Part shown: in pieces, positions 37,124 through 52,673 of the stretch | Layout of the letters: every line of letters begins with the position of its first letter | Numbering within the stretch: position 1 is the first letter of the stretch | Assembly: GCA_039654915.1 (NCBI GenBank) | Contig: CM077594.1 | Coordinates: forward strand, 14,755,001-14,819,000 | From: Aquilaria yunnanensis | Taxonomy: Eukaryota; Streptophyta; Magnoliopsida; Malvales; Thymelaeaceae | Length of the DNA: 64,000 bases | Reading direction: 5' to 3' | The notes under the pieces: model-generated | What the model was told of the DNA's origin: nothing | What the model saw: only the letters and a program-made list of their open reading frames with translations | Database searches by the model: none | Made by a program: the position numbers and the translations under genes

Positions 37124-38065
37124 TTTGTTTTTGTTTATTTATGAGTGTAGAAGCTTTTGCAGACTGTGTGTTGTAATCATCACCATCTTCTTCTTCCTCT
37201 TATTCTCCTTTTTTGGTTCATATGTTTCTGCTCTTACGTATTTCATCTTGAATTGTGAAATTATTCAACAAGTACTTAAGAGGATAGGAAAGGAAAATTC
37301 TTTGAGAACAAAATTGGGGAACATGTAAGAGTGATAGTCAGCTAAGGTGCCTTGGTCATATCCTACATATGCCAATGGATATGCCGGTGCATAAGAGTGA
37401 TAGGCTAGATATAGGAGGAGAGGGAACATGTAAGGTAATACCTAGATAATCTCACCTGGGTACAATTATTGAAAAAGCCCTTGGCTCTTCTGGAGCATCT
37501 GGAGGAATTTGCCTCCAACCAATGGAACTAAAACAAAGGACTTATGTAGCCGCCCCTAATTAATTCAGACTTAGGCATTTTTGTTTGAATATGTATCTAA
37601 TGTAAGTAACAACATTGTTAATTAATTTATTTCTGAGTTAGTCTGTGTGTTGCAGTTGTGAGACAGTGAAAGGTGCAGGAGTAAGTCTCATAAGTTATGC
37701 TTCTAGATGCATTTTATTGTTGCTTTTTATCCATACCAAAGGATACATGTAGGGTTGTAACACCAGATGCCTTAGACATCTGGTGTTACCCTATCCCTTT
37801 GATATCATACACGGATTTATAATGTTAATCTGGCTTGACATTTAATTGAAATCATGAACACAACCCTGCCAAAGATGTAGTAGTTGAAATTAAGATACAA
37901 CATGATGATGATAAGAAATTTTGGCAGCGTACTTTATGCATTGCAGTTTAACACAATCTACATGGAACTTGGAGACTCCACCAATCCTTGCTTATGTAGC
38001 AAGTCTCTAGAGCCTGCCTAAAATCCAAGTCAGATGCCATAAAGTTGCCAATCCGATAGAGACGA
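36660..38065. other. Upstream region of the SCPL gene
   Basis: I recognise no gene. It includes a GA microsatellite (about 37086-37121), a 13-base perfect hairpin (37757-37789), and a poly(T) run just before the promoter. Confidence 0.35.
37757..37789. repeat. Perfect 13-bp hairpin with a 7-base loop
   Basis: GTAACACCAGATG is followed by the loop CCTTAGA and then CATCTGGTGTTAC, its exact inverse complement. It lies about 430 bases upstream of the SCPL start codon, in non-coding DNA. Confidence 0.7.
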
Positions 38066-38071
38066 TGGTGC

Positions 38072-38077
38072 CACGTG
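38072..38077 (+). promoter_or_regulatory. G-box (CACGTG) upstream of the SCPL gene
   Basis: GCCACGTGGGA, 73 bases before the TATA box of the serine carboxypeptidase gene. G-boxes bind bZIP and bHLH factors in plants; function here is inferred from position. Confidence 0.4.
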
Positions 38078-38144
38078 GGAGAACCTAAGGGTTGCTTTTT
38101 TTTTTTTTTTTTAAGATATTAAATCAATCACATCATTATTGCAG

Positions 38145-38152
38145 TATAAATA
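38145..38152 (+). promoter_or_regulatory. TATA box of the SCPL gene
   Basis: TATAAATA lies 72 bases before the ATG at 38224, in GCAGTATAAATAGCAATGCT. It would put the transcription start near 38175-38180. Confidence 0.65.
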
Positions 38153-38223
38153 GCAATGCTGGTGTTTCTTGTTTTTCACCATCTCATTAATGCTCTTTAT
38201 AACTCGCTACTCTGCATAAAAAA

Positions 38224-43263
<5,040 letters not shown>

Positions 43264-43880
43264 TTCAGTGGCTCTCATCAGCAGCCTTAGTCATATTCTG
43301 CACTTAACGTGATAATTTTGGTTGGTTAGTGAACATATCTATATACGAGGAAAGGTAAAACATAACATGTCTCCGTGAGTAGTTTGCTATGAAGTAGTGA
43401 TCCTATGGCTGGCTTACTTGCTGAAAGTTTGAGGTTAAGTGTTGAGCTGCTGAAATGCTTTGAGATCGACTGGACTCGTGATTAATAAGACCAAGATAAG
43501 TGAAGATGATGCCTAAAGAGTTCCTTTAATTTGCATGCATGTACACGTCAGGCTAGAATTTCATTGTTCTTCCCGTCTCCCCTTTTGCCTATTTGTTGAT
43601 GCTTTTGTTTTGTTTTGTTTTGTTTCCTCTCTCGATCCGCTTTTGTTGAGCTATTGTGAAGTGGTACAGACGAGAGAATAATAGGATTGAGTTTTTAGTT
43701 ACACTTCTCCATTTTGCAAGCATTTATATAAATCTAATAAATAAGTGACAAATTCCAGCATTTTAGTTTTTACAAGTCGTAAAGGTGTGAAGTTATGAAA
43801 AAGAGTTAGTCAACGGATTGTGATAGTAATGGCCAGCTTTGAGTTGTCCAATATTATGAGATCCAAGTGAACCCACATGA
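43264..43880 (+). other. 3' flank of the SCPL gene
   Basis: It contains the presumed 3' untranslated region. There is a (TTTTG)n run at about 43601-43623. AATAATAGG at about 43677 might be part of the polyadenylation signal but is not certain. No second gene before the hAT element. Confidence 0.35.
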
Positions 43881-43888
43881 TTGGAGGT
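43880..43888. repeat. Left target-site duplication of the hAT element
   Basis: ATTGGAGGT is identical to 47467-47475. Eight bases form the hAT duplication; the ninth may be chance or part of the end. Confidence 0.85.
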
Positions 43889-43904
43889 ACAGATGTTCAA
43901 ACGG

Positions 43905-44055
43905 GCTGCCCGGACCGGGACCGGACCGGACCGGCCGGTCCTGGGCCTAACTAATTTGGGCCTGGGCACAGCCCGTGTTTACACGTGCCGGTCCCGTGCC
44001 GGTCCTGACCCGGTCCCGTGCCGGTCCCGGGCCGAACCCGAGCTGGCCCGAAAAA
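43905..44055. repeat. Left subterminal GC-rich array of the hAT element
   Basis: Overlapping GGACCGG and CGTGCCGGTCCCGTGCCGGTCC motifs. In hAT transposons such subterminal motifs are transposase-binding sites; that is inferred here. Confidence 0.65.
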
Positions 44056-44718
44056 TTTTAATTTTTAAAATTGTAATTTTAATTTTAATTTTAAGTTTTA
44101 GTTTTTATTTTTAATTTTTAGTCTCCACTTTTTAGTCTTCACTTTTAAATAACTTAATAAAAACAAGAGTCTGAGAGTTTTTTTATAAGTGATATTTTAT
44201 AATCTAGTTTATCTTAAATTCCACTTCATCTTCAATTCTACTAGACTTTTAAATTAATCAAACGTTAAAGGTAAGAAATTGACCAAAAAGTTTGGAAACT
44301 TTGATATATTTGATTTTGAGTTAAACCATTTTTTGTTATTTCTTTATGTTAAATAAACAAACCATGATTACCAAGATTTTACTTTACAAGACAGTAAATA
44401 AAATAATGACAAAAAAACTAGATAAATATTTATTCTAAGGTTATCTTTATATTTTGTATAATTACTTGTTTTAAGAGCAAAACACCACCACCGGTGTGAA
44501 CTTTTATTAATATTAAAGCCAAACGGCACTTACATACCATGGAACGGGCTTTACATTACTCAATAGCCAAACGTTCCATAAAATTAAATGCAAAATAAAA
44601 AGTACGATCTGTGCTACACAGCAAAATCAGATCAAATACAAAGTAAGTAAATGATGAGCAAGTGGTGGATTTAAGCATCTACCTCATCGGGGTTTTCTTC
44701 GTCAGAACTCTTGTGGTC

Positions 44719-46842
44719 TTATAATCTGCAAGCTGCAAGACCCCAATCACGGTTGCATATACAAACTTCAACTAAATCTGGTGATAGCCTTGCGCGTCTC
44801 TCTGAAATGACACGCTTTCCAGCGCTGAAAGCGGATTCCGATGCAACGGTTGAGACGGGAACAGCTAGAACTTCTTTGGCAATGATGGAGAGTATTGGAA
44901 ATTTGTTACTTCTTGCTTTCCACCAGTCTAGAATCTCGGTCTCACTATTCTCCCAAACAAGGTTAAGGTATGCGTCCACTTCAGTAAGACCGGATGCGGC
45001 AGCACGGGGCCGTTTGAAGAGTTGTTCAGCCGGATTGAATGACAATGAGGCCGATGAAGATGCGATGGTAGATGAAGTAGTGTTTGCAACCTGATCCTTA
45101 TGCCGACTGACATATATCTTAAATAACTCTCGCAAGTGCTCATCAATAGAGGCAATTATAGGATGAACAGAAATATGTGTAATTTCTAAGAAACTATAAT
45201 AACCCTCAAGTAGCTGTTGCGTACCTGTGATTCTTACGGTCGGGTCTAGTGTAGCTGCAACTAAGTAGATTGGGGGTATAGTACTGAAATATGAAATCCA
45301 TTTATCTTTCATGGCCTTAATTGTGTCTTTTAAGAACTCGTCATCTTTGTATTGGTTCAAAACCCATGCAATGTTGACCATATGCATTAAAACTTTGTGC
45401 GATGTGGGATAGTATACACCGGAGCAAAAAACAGTGGCATCATAAAAATATCGCAGCACAGCAGCCAATTTTGACAGTTTATCCCACATCTCTTGTTTCA
45501 AAATCGTGTTCTTTTCTCTGACATTTATAAAACATGTCATGTATGCAGCAAATGGCATGACATCTATCAACATCTCAAAAGTGGAGTTCCATCGGGTAGG
45601 GCAATCAAGTTTAAAACGTTTCCAACTAAATTCGAGGCCATTTTCCAGACAATATTGCTTAAATTCTTTAGAAACTTTCGGCCTTGACTTTAAATAGTGG
45701 AGTGCCCACCTAATTGGAGTAATTTCATTACTCAAAACTTGAAGACCTTTTTGGACAGCTAAGTTTAAAATATGACATATACACCTAATATGAAAAAATG
45801 CGGCATCACGGACAGGTTGTAGTGATTCCTTCAATGTCTCAGCCGCGACATCGTTGTTTGATGCATTATCAAATGTTATGCTAAAAACCTTGTCATGACA
45901 AAAATATTCTTTAAAACATTCTGAAATTACATTGAATATGTTCCAACCAGTATGATCGACCTCCATCCACTTAAATGCAATGATACGTTTTTGAATAACC
46001 CAACTATCATCAATCCAATGTGCAGTTATACAATAATAATCTTGTCCTAGTGGTGAAGTCCACATGTCACTAGTAAATGAGATAGAGTGATCTAAAGCAG
46101 AGAAGCATGCTTGTAAGTTTGATTTACCAGCTTCATAACTTTTAAATGCCTCCCTTCTAGCAGTGGTTCTAGATGTTTTTTTAAAAGCAGGGTTTAAGTG
46201 TGTTGTAATCCATTTTTCCATGTGTCTATCTTCCGATTGTGTAAATGGTTTTTCAGTTAACATCATCCATTCTATCATGCCTTCTCTACAATCTTTTTGA
46301 TTAAATTTAAAAATACCTGATCCACCGGCAGTGCTTGCAAGCTGTGTCTGACCGCCGGTACTCGTAGCTGCATCTGGACATAAAGTCGGATGCTTTGATT
46401 CCATGTGACGTCTCAGTGTTCCTGTGCCAGCGTTCTTCTTATGCGAGAGCTTTTGCTTGCAGTGTTTGCACTGTGCGAACCTCGCATTGTTTCCATGACT
46501 ATCATTCTCAAAAACTTGGTCAAAATGCTCCCAAACCCATGCGGTGCGCCTCGCCGTCTTACCTTCTGCCGGAAGTTCGGCTTGATGGCTTGTCGGGGTT
46601 TGTTCAGAACCATCTCCTCCACCAACATTCCCTGCTGCCGTTGCCTCCACCTCCTCAATGTTGTCATCAGAAAGTTGATCATCGAGGCCCAAGTCGTATT
46701 GACTCATATCGAATTGCTCGTCATCGTCAGTTTGTTGGATATGAGTCCCACGGGTCGCCGGTCGAGAAAGGCCACGAAAAAATGACCTCAAACCGGTGCG
46801 GGATGAAGAGCTTGAGGCTTTTCCCTTTCCTCTTGATGCCAT
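44719..46842 (-). CDS. hAT family transposase with BED zinc finger
   Basis: A single exon of 707 aa from the ATG at 46842; a further in-frame ATG at 46872 would add ten residues (numbering below is from 46842). A serine- and acid-rich N terminus leads to a BED finger (about residues 100-153) with C125, C128, H146 and H151. The RNase H-like core has D259 in TSDMW and D325 in TFDNASNND, followed by the hAT CICHILNL segment. Near the C terminus the hAT dimerisation domain (about 623-700) holds WWKARSNKFPILSIIAKE and the third catalytic residue E669 in ASESAFS. Length and order agree with Ac/Tag/RICESLEEPER-type transposases. It differs from domesticated DAYSLEEPER genes in lying inside intact element ends. 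There is no stop or frameshift. Confidence 0.93.
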   Translation of the reverse strand: MASRGKGKASSSSSRTGLRSFFRGLSRPATRGTHIQQTDDDEQFDMSQYDLGLDDQLSDDNIEEVEATAAGNVGGGDGSEQTPTSHQAELPAEGKTARRTAWVWEHFDQVFENDSHGNNARFAQCKHCKQKLSHKKNAGTGTLRRHMESKHPTLCPDAATSTGGQTQLASTAGGSGIFKFNQKDCREGMIEWMMLTEKPFTQSEDRHMEKWITTHLNPAFKKTSRTTARREAFKSYEAGKSNLQACFSALDHSISFTSDMWTSPLGQDYYCITAHWIDDSWVIQKRIIAFKWMEVDHTGWNIFNVISECFKEYFCHDKVFSITFDNASNNDVAAETLKESLQPVRDAAFFHIRCICHILNLAVQKGLQVLSNEITPIRWALHYLKSRPKVSKEFKQYCLENGLEFSWKRFKLDCPTRWNSTFEMLIDVMPFAAYMTCFINVREKNTILKQEMWDKLSKLAAVLRYFYDATVFCSGVYYPTSHKVLMHMVNIAWVLNQYKDDEFLKDTIKAMKDKWISYFSTIPPIYLVAATLDPTVRITGTQQLLEGYYSFLEITHISVHPIIASIDEHLRELFKIYVSRHKDQVANTTSSTIASSSASLSFNPAEQLFKRPRAAASGLTEVDAYLNLVWENSETEILDWWKARSNKFPILSIIAKEVLAVPVSTVASESAFSAGKRVISERRARLSPDLVEVCICNRDWGLAACRL

Positions 46843-47005
46843 TTGTGTGAGGCAAAATTGAGCAAAACACAAGTTTCGAAAGTAATTGAGAATTGAGTGA
46901 GAATGGAGAAAATAATATTGACTGCTTGAAAGAAATGAGAGAATATATGAGTAGAGAAGGAGAGATTGCTAAGATTGGTGTGAAGAAATGGTGCAAATGG
47001 CCTCC

Positions 47006-47015
47006 CTATTTATAG
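47006..47015 (-). promoter_or_regulatory. TATA box of the hAT transposase
   Basis: CTATAAATAG on the minus strand, about 165 bases before the transposase ATG and inside the right subterminal region. Confidence 0.6.
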
Positions 47016-47164
47016 GGGAAGGCCTTATTTTTTTTGGCCTAAAATACCCTTAGAAAATAATTGTTGGAGGGGGCAAAAATGTAAATTCTGGGGTCCAGAA
47101 AATGCTGCCAACCGTTAAAAGGACCTAAGTTGTCATTTGCCCTTTTTTTTTGAAAATTCTGGCC

Positions 47165-47455
47165 GTTGGACTTGTCCCTGCCGTTGCGCCGCACCGGTCC
47201 CGGGCCGGTCCCGTGCCGGTCCCGTGCCGTCCGCCGTGCCGGTCCCGTGCCGCCGTGCCGAGCCGTGCCGAGCCGAGCCCAACCCGTCCCTGGGCCGTGC
47301 CGAGCCCACCTCCCTCCCCCCCCTCCTCCAGGCCCATATACGGCCCACATGCAGCCGGGCTTGACGCGGTCCTGGGCCGTGCCGGTCTTGGACGTGCTTG
47401 GGCCGTGCTCCAAGCGAGCCGGTCCCGAGCCGGGCCGTGTCAGGACCGGCCCACT
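47165..47455. repeat. Right subterminal GC-rich array of the hAT element
   Basis: Many GTGCCGGTCCC, GCCGTGCCGAGCC and GGGCCGTGCC units. The open frames here in both directions (rich in A, G, P and R) are products of the repeat, not genes. Confidence 0.7.
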
Positions 47456-47466
47456 GAACATCTCTA

Positions 47467-47475
47467 ATTGGAGGT
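47467..47475. repeat. Right target-site duplication of the hAT element
   Basis: ATTGGAGGT, identical to 43880-43888. Confidence 0.85.
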
Positions 47476-47911
47476 GCAAATTGGACTGTCACAAAAATGA
47501 TTTGTATCCTTCTATTTTTTCCCCCCTAAAAACATGCAGAGTTGCAAGATTTTATGAAAAGTATTTAAAAAAAAACATTAAAAAATTATAACCATGTAAA
47601 TTATCTTAAAAATTTCACAATATTCACTTACTAATAGCCTTATATCATAAATAAAATATCAATATGTGTATTAATTATATTGTTTTCATTTTATATATGT
47701 ATGCATATGGTATATCAATATGAAATGAAAAGAGAAATTCTAGCTCATGATATTCAAAATACCACGGGCCTATAATGCAATATGTAGTAAATTGAAAAAA
47801 AAAACATATAAAAGGATTGAAAAAAAAAAACATATAAAAGGAGATTGGTGTGCAAAATACTATAGTATGCTGTGGTATGATATAGTTGATGATAGCTGGG
47901 CTATACCTGAG

Positions 47912-48822
47912 ATTGTTTTTTGTCGTGCACGATTAGGATCGTAAAATCGAATCGTAGAACATAAGATCTTATCAAAAGCTTAAAATTTCTTGTCTAAATA
48001 ATATAATTTATGAAAAAGACCAATTATATTAGAAACTCAAGTAAAATTTAAGTGTCATAACAACGGTACAACATAATTATTGATACAATATAAGTAAAAT
48101 TTAAACTTTAATAGAGTATACATCAACATAATCAATAAAATAATCAACATAAGTTTGAAAAAAATTCATGAACAAACACATTACTGACAAATTAAAAAGG
48201 TTATAATGTCCATAATTTACATATTTAGTAATTGACTTCTAATAAATTTAAAATGTATAATGATTTTTTTACAGTAAGTAAATAATTTAAAATTAGTGGT
48301 TTTTTCTTATTGAATAAAATAAGTTAAACTTATAGAAAGGAAAAACTGATAATTTGAATGTCCATTAACTGTAAAAAAATATTATTATATATATTAAATT
48401 TACAATAAAAAAGTTATCAAATAATTTAAATTATTCTTTAAAAAGTTATAATTAGACAGTTACCTTGAGTTAATAAATTTTATCCAATAGGGGACCAAAA
48501 TGAAATGTTTTTAATGGATTTAGAACCAAAATAGGACGTTTTTAATAAGTTTAAGATCTAAATAGAACATTTAATAGATTAGAAATGAAAACATAATGAA
48601 AATTAAATGTTATGGATCATCAATGTAATTTACCCTCAACAAAAATCAATACCTGGGTAGGATCAATAGGATCTTTTGATTCTACGATCCTAAGATCCTA
48701 GTCACGATCCTACCACGATTCTATTATGGCTTCGATTCTACAATATTTTGACAAGATTTTCTATATTAGGATCATAGGATCGTACAATCTTACAATCAGG
48801 ATCACGATTTTAACAACATTGC
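47912..48822. repeat. GATC-rich dispersed repeat
   Basis: Its start (about 47880-48035) is homologous in inverse orientation to 61985-62135: shared landmarks are TTTTGTCGTG, AATCGTAG, AAAATTTCTTGTCTAAATAATATA and CAATTATATT. Its end (48660-48822) is rich in GGATCATAGGATCG and CGATCCTA units and closes with CGATTTTAACAACATTG. A stretch at about 48335-48450 resembles an arm of the foldback MITE at 27340. So several repeats are mixed here. No gene. Confidence 0.4.
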
Positions 48823-48823
48823 T

Positions 48824-49384
48824 TAATATAGCCCAAGTCCATCTCTCACAATGATGTTTTTTAAAGGACAAAACTATACGGACATTCATGCTAAAGATGA
48901 CAATACCATGTGTGAAATTGTAAAGTCTTTTAAATGATGGACACTTGTTCAACTGTGATCATTTGCTTGATTTAAGTGACAACTAAGCAGTAAGTGATTA
49001 GCATCTACTTAGGTATGAGCACCTGCTCGGTTAGAAAGGCATTTGTGGAGTACCTTTGGTCCTTGAGTACCTTGCATATGGCGAACTGTAACGCATGCTA
49101 AATCTTTGGAAAGACCTGCCTCGATACATGTCACCCTTCCACGGATTCAAAGGAATGTCGTACATTCCTTAAATTATAAATACTTTTCTCCCATCTATTT
49201 TCCTATATTGAACTTTCAATTTCACAAACTCTCTTTTTGACTTAGGCATAAAATTCTTTTGCAGGTGATGGCTTCCTGTAGGAGGTTGGGATAGAAGAAA
49301 AGCTTGGAGAAATTAGATCGCATCTTCCTTCCTTAGCTCAGAGCTTGTTCTAGACTCCCACCTTGCAATCTAGGACTTAACATT
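48824..49384 (+). mobile_element. LTR 1 of a coding-less LTR element
   Basis: It starts TGCTTAATATAGCCCAAGTC and ends GGACTTAACA. TTGGCACCATCTATAGGAA follows directly, which resembles the primer-binding site TTGGCGCCGTCTGTGGGAA of plant Ty3/gypsy elements after CG-to-CA/TG change. The second LTR, broken up by insertions, is at about 49969-52575 and shares GTGACAAYTRAGCAYTAAGTG, GAGCACCTGCTYRG, GGAATGTC and the end segment TTAGCTMAGAGCT...GGACTTAA. Confidence 0.55.
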
Positions 49385-49968
49385 GGCACCATCTATAGGA
49401 ATTGCGATGACAAGGCCAATGGACAACCTACTGGAGGGGTTATTCTTTATGCCTTCTTCTTTTATGCTAAACTCATTACTACTTACATGAATTCAAACAT
49501 GTTGTATGGATCTCCTCATCATAGAGGACTAACTAGGCCTATAAGTCATCTCGTTCTATAGGACAAACTTAGCCTTTGAGTCACCTCGTGCTAAGGATCA
49601 ACCCGACTATATGGTTCACCTTGTCCTTTAGGGCCAACTCATCCCACTGGACCATTTTGTCGTAGGAGACTAACTCGGCTTGGCCTACCAGTTTCCTCTT
49701 CCTATGGGACCACCCTATGTAGGGGCATAACTTCTTTCTATGAAACTAACTCGGCTTACCAAACACCTCATGGTGAAGGAAAATGATGAGCACCAGCTCT
49801 ACTAACTGATGTCAAACACATGCCTTAGCCAAAGAGATCTTTCAAAAACTACCTACTAGCCAGAAATGATGGTTGAGAAGAAAGGCTTGAGTGTTTAATA
49901 TAACCTAAGTCCCCCTACCATATGAAGATATAGAGACTATCCTACATATGGTTAAGAAGAAAAGCTTG
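49385..49968 (+). mobile_element. Internal part of the LTR element with short tandem repeats
   Basis: After the primer-binding-site-like sequence comes about 580 bases without gag, protease or polymerase. At about 49530-49770 a degenerate unit of about 36-40 bases repeats: CACCTYGTYCTATAGGACMAACTCRGCC followed by a short variable part. This resembles TRIM or other non-autonomous LTR elements. Confidence 0.45.
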
Positions 49969-50116
49969 AGTGTTTAATATAGCCTAAGTCCCTCTCTACC
50001 ATGTAAGGCACATTTTAGAGAACAAAACTAGGTAGACCCATATGCCAAAGCAAACAGTACCTTACCTACGCTCCTAAATTCTTTTAAATGATGGTCACCT
50101 ACTTGGTTATGAGTAC

Positions 50117-51156
50117 GTATTGTAAGCACAAATTTCGTGTGTAAAAATTATACTTTAAAATTAATTGCAGCAAAAATTATAAATTGAAATTTGAACAAAG
50201 AATTCGGGGGGTCTACTATTTAGTGTACTTTTTACGTGCACAATCCTTTGATTAATGTTTTGAGCTTTTGGTGGAGACGCGAACAACTTCTTCACGAATA
50301 TGAATTCCGGAGTTTGTCTTGCATGAATGCGAATCGATGTTTCTGCTGCTTCTTTCAAATTGAGACTTTTTGTCATCTTTTTTAGACCTGAGGGCTTCTG
50401 GCAATGTATACCGCTTTCTTGTCGCTTTCCTTGGAGTTTGACTTGATACAAAATAGAAACGAGTCCTTCACGTTCCTGCCCTTCTGCCGGATCTGAACTT
50501 TAACTTGGTGTAGTACCGCCCCTACGTTTTTCATGTTCCTTATTGTGTTATTCAATTCAGGCATTAAAACTAAGATTTGATCTTCATTGGATTTGATTTC
50601 TTATCACGTTGGGCATTTGTGCTTAATCGACTTGAAGAGTTGGATAGAGCTTCTTGTAGAAAAGATTTTCTTTTCCTTGGTTCTGCCTCTTCTCCAATTT
50701 TGTTGTTGTTCTTCTTTAGCCTAGGAAGCTATTTATAGATGTAGAGAAGAGGTGGTTTGTTTAAGAAAACCACATGTGATAATTACCACATATTTATCCC
50801 AAGAGAAAATAAATATGATAATTACCTTTGCTTAATTATTCTAATTATTTAATTTAAAAGGATAATTAATGGAATATTCTAGAATATTCTAGAATATTTG
50901 AGCTAAATTATGGGTATGCATGAACTTTGATCATTTTGGATTTTGAAGCCCAATTTGCGAAAAAATGAACTTCGGCTAAGATAGTATAATGAGTCTTTAT
51001 TCAAGGCTTTTGGTTGTGTACTTTTAGGCTCCAAAAATTGGGCTTTTTAAACTTGTAGTTTTCCAAATTTGATGGATTTTTAAATTTATTTTGAAAAGAG
51101 TTAGACATTTTATTTGGGTTTAATTTATTTTTGACCCAATAAAATTTCGATATCTA
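50117..51156. mobile_element. Candidate solo LTR inserted into LTR 2
   Basis: It begins TGTAAGCACAAATTTCGTG and ends CGATATCTACA, so TGT...ACA. The flanks CGTAT and CTTAC are an imperfect 5-base pair. It interrupts sequence that is continuous in LTR 1-like copies. A TATA-like CTATTTATAG occurs at about 50730. Open frames here (for example 50161-50451 minus) match nothing I know. Confidence 0.42.
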
Positions 51157-51286
51157 CACTTACTCAGCTAGATAACAGTCAAGCACTAAGTGTTGAGTAA
51201 CTGGTCGGCTATGAGCACCCTCTTGGCTTAGGTGATAGTTAGGCACTAAGTGATGGGCATTTGGACAGTTATATGTGCCCGTTTGC

Positions 51287-52159
51287 GGGGGCAGAGCTAG
51301 GATTTATGTTGGGGAGGCAGAATTTTAGAGATTTTTAATTTAAAATTTATATATAAAAATAACTTTATTCAAATTATAGAAAAATATACTAAAATTATAA
51401 TTTGAGCCCTTATGACTAAAAATATTGAAACTTACTGATTGTAATCTTCATAGTCATGCAACAGTTTTAACATGAAATTCACTGAAATTAACTATAAAAA
51501 TAAAAAAAATAAAATCTTAAAAAGTAACTCACGGAAATTGGGTGGTGTGGATAATGGAGAAACTGTAATTGTAAGTTCTAACTTGCAAAATTGTTGTAGT
51601 GGCTACGAGACTCTTTTTTAGTCAAATGCAGTAGTAGGGATTATATACTATTTTGGCAAACAAAAAAAGCACCATCAAACCTACTAGATAAAATCGATAA
51701 ACATACAAGTAAAAAAATCAAAAACATAGCAAATATTGCTTCCTGATACTTTGTGACTGTTTGTTGCCACAAATTCTTTTTTTTTCCAGTTATTTAATGC
51801 AATCTTTCTGTCTCGATTTCTTATGCCTAAAAAATAAAGCTAATTATGTGGTTTTATATGTGAGCTAATATGATCACTTATCTTTTTCTAACATTTTAAG
51901 TCAATTTCAATTTGGCTTTCACAAGCAACTTGACTTACATGACAATAAAAAAAATCCAAAAATTAATGGGATTTTCAAATGCAAGTAAAAAATTGAGGTA
52001 AAAAGTTAATATTGGGTATAAATTTTTACACAAAAGGTTAAAATTAGTATTTTTTTTACTTTCTTCACTATTTATGTTGTTATGTGTGTGTGTGTGTGTG
52101 TGTATAAATATAATTAAGAAATATTATGATGTGAGACAACCCAGCTCCCCTAGCTCTGT
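51287..52159. mobile_element. Non-autonomous hAT-like element inserted into LTR 2
   Basis: CAGAGCTAGG near the left end (51292-51301) and its inverse CCTAGCTCTG at the right end (52149-52158). GTTTGC flanks both sides (51281-51286 and 52160-52165), the core of an 8-base duplication with mutated outer bases. It has an AT-rich interior with a (GT)n run at about 52084-52103 and no transposase. It resembles the element at 6735-6958. Confidence 0.6.
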
Positions 52160-52663
52160 GTTTGCTTGCTTAGCTAGGTGACAATTGAGCATTAAGTGGT
52201 GAGCACCTGCTTAGCTATAAAAGCACTTGTAAAGTACCTTTCACATGGTAAACCCTTGCGTATGCCAAACCACTTAAGAGACCAGACGTGTACACGTGTC
52301 ACCTTTCCAAGGATTATAGGGAATGTCATACATTTGCAAACCTATAAATGCCCTTCTCCCTTCTCATTTTAGACATTCAATTTCTATATTTATTATTCTC
52401 AGTTTCAGACATTCTCTCTAACATAGGCATCAGAGCCTGTTGTAAGTGCATGGCCTCATACACTGGAGATTGAGAGCAATAAGAAGCTTAGAGCAATTAG
52501 ATCATAGCCTTCTTCCTTAGCTAAGAGCTCATAACTTGGCCTAGACCCCCTACCTGACATTTTGGGACTTAATAGTGGTATACTGCCGCATTTCAATTGT
52601 AATCTAGTAAATTGTGAATACTACTTATAAATACCAATGATAAGTTATAAGTGGTATACCACA

Positions 52664-52673
52664 ATATTTAATG
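52664..52673. repeat. Left target-site duplication of a Mutator-like element
   Basis: ATATTTAATG, identical to 53433-53442. Confidence 0.8.

Larger units (their letters stand above)
43889..47466 (-). mobile_element. Complete autonomous-looking hAT transposon
   Basis: The element has imperfect terminal inverted repeats: ACAGATGTTCAAACGGGC at the left, and on the reverse strand from the right TAGAGATGTTCAGTGGGC. A perfect ATTGGAGGT duplication lies outside. GC-rich subterminal arrays of GTGCCGGTCCC-like motifs occupy about 43905-44055 and 47165-47455. Inside is one uninterrupted minus-strand transposase ORF with a TATA box upstream. All parts expected of an autonomous element are in place. The perfect duplication suggests a fairly recent insertion. 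It lies about 625 bases downstream of the SCPL stop codon, oriented opposite to it. Confidence 0.88.
49969..52575 (+). mobile_element. LTR 2 of the coding-less LTR element, split by two insertions
   Basis: Pieces at about 49969-50116, 51157-51286 and 52160-52575 together correspond to LTR 1, with extra copies of a GGTGACAGTTAAGCACTAAGTGRTGAGCACC unit. The gaps are filled by a TG...CA segment (50117-51156) and a hAT-like element (51287-52159). The end GGGACTTAATA matches the GGACTTAACA end of LTR 1. Confidence 0.45.

Noticed and set aside
47039..47591. Several overlapping A/G/P/R-rich open frames on both strands
   Set aside because: They read through the GC-rich subterminal repeats of the hAT element; the repeats alone explain them.
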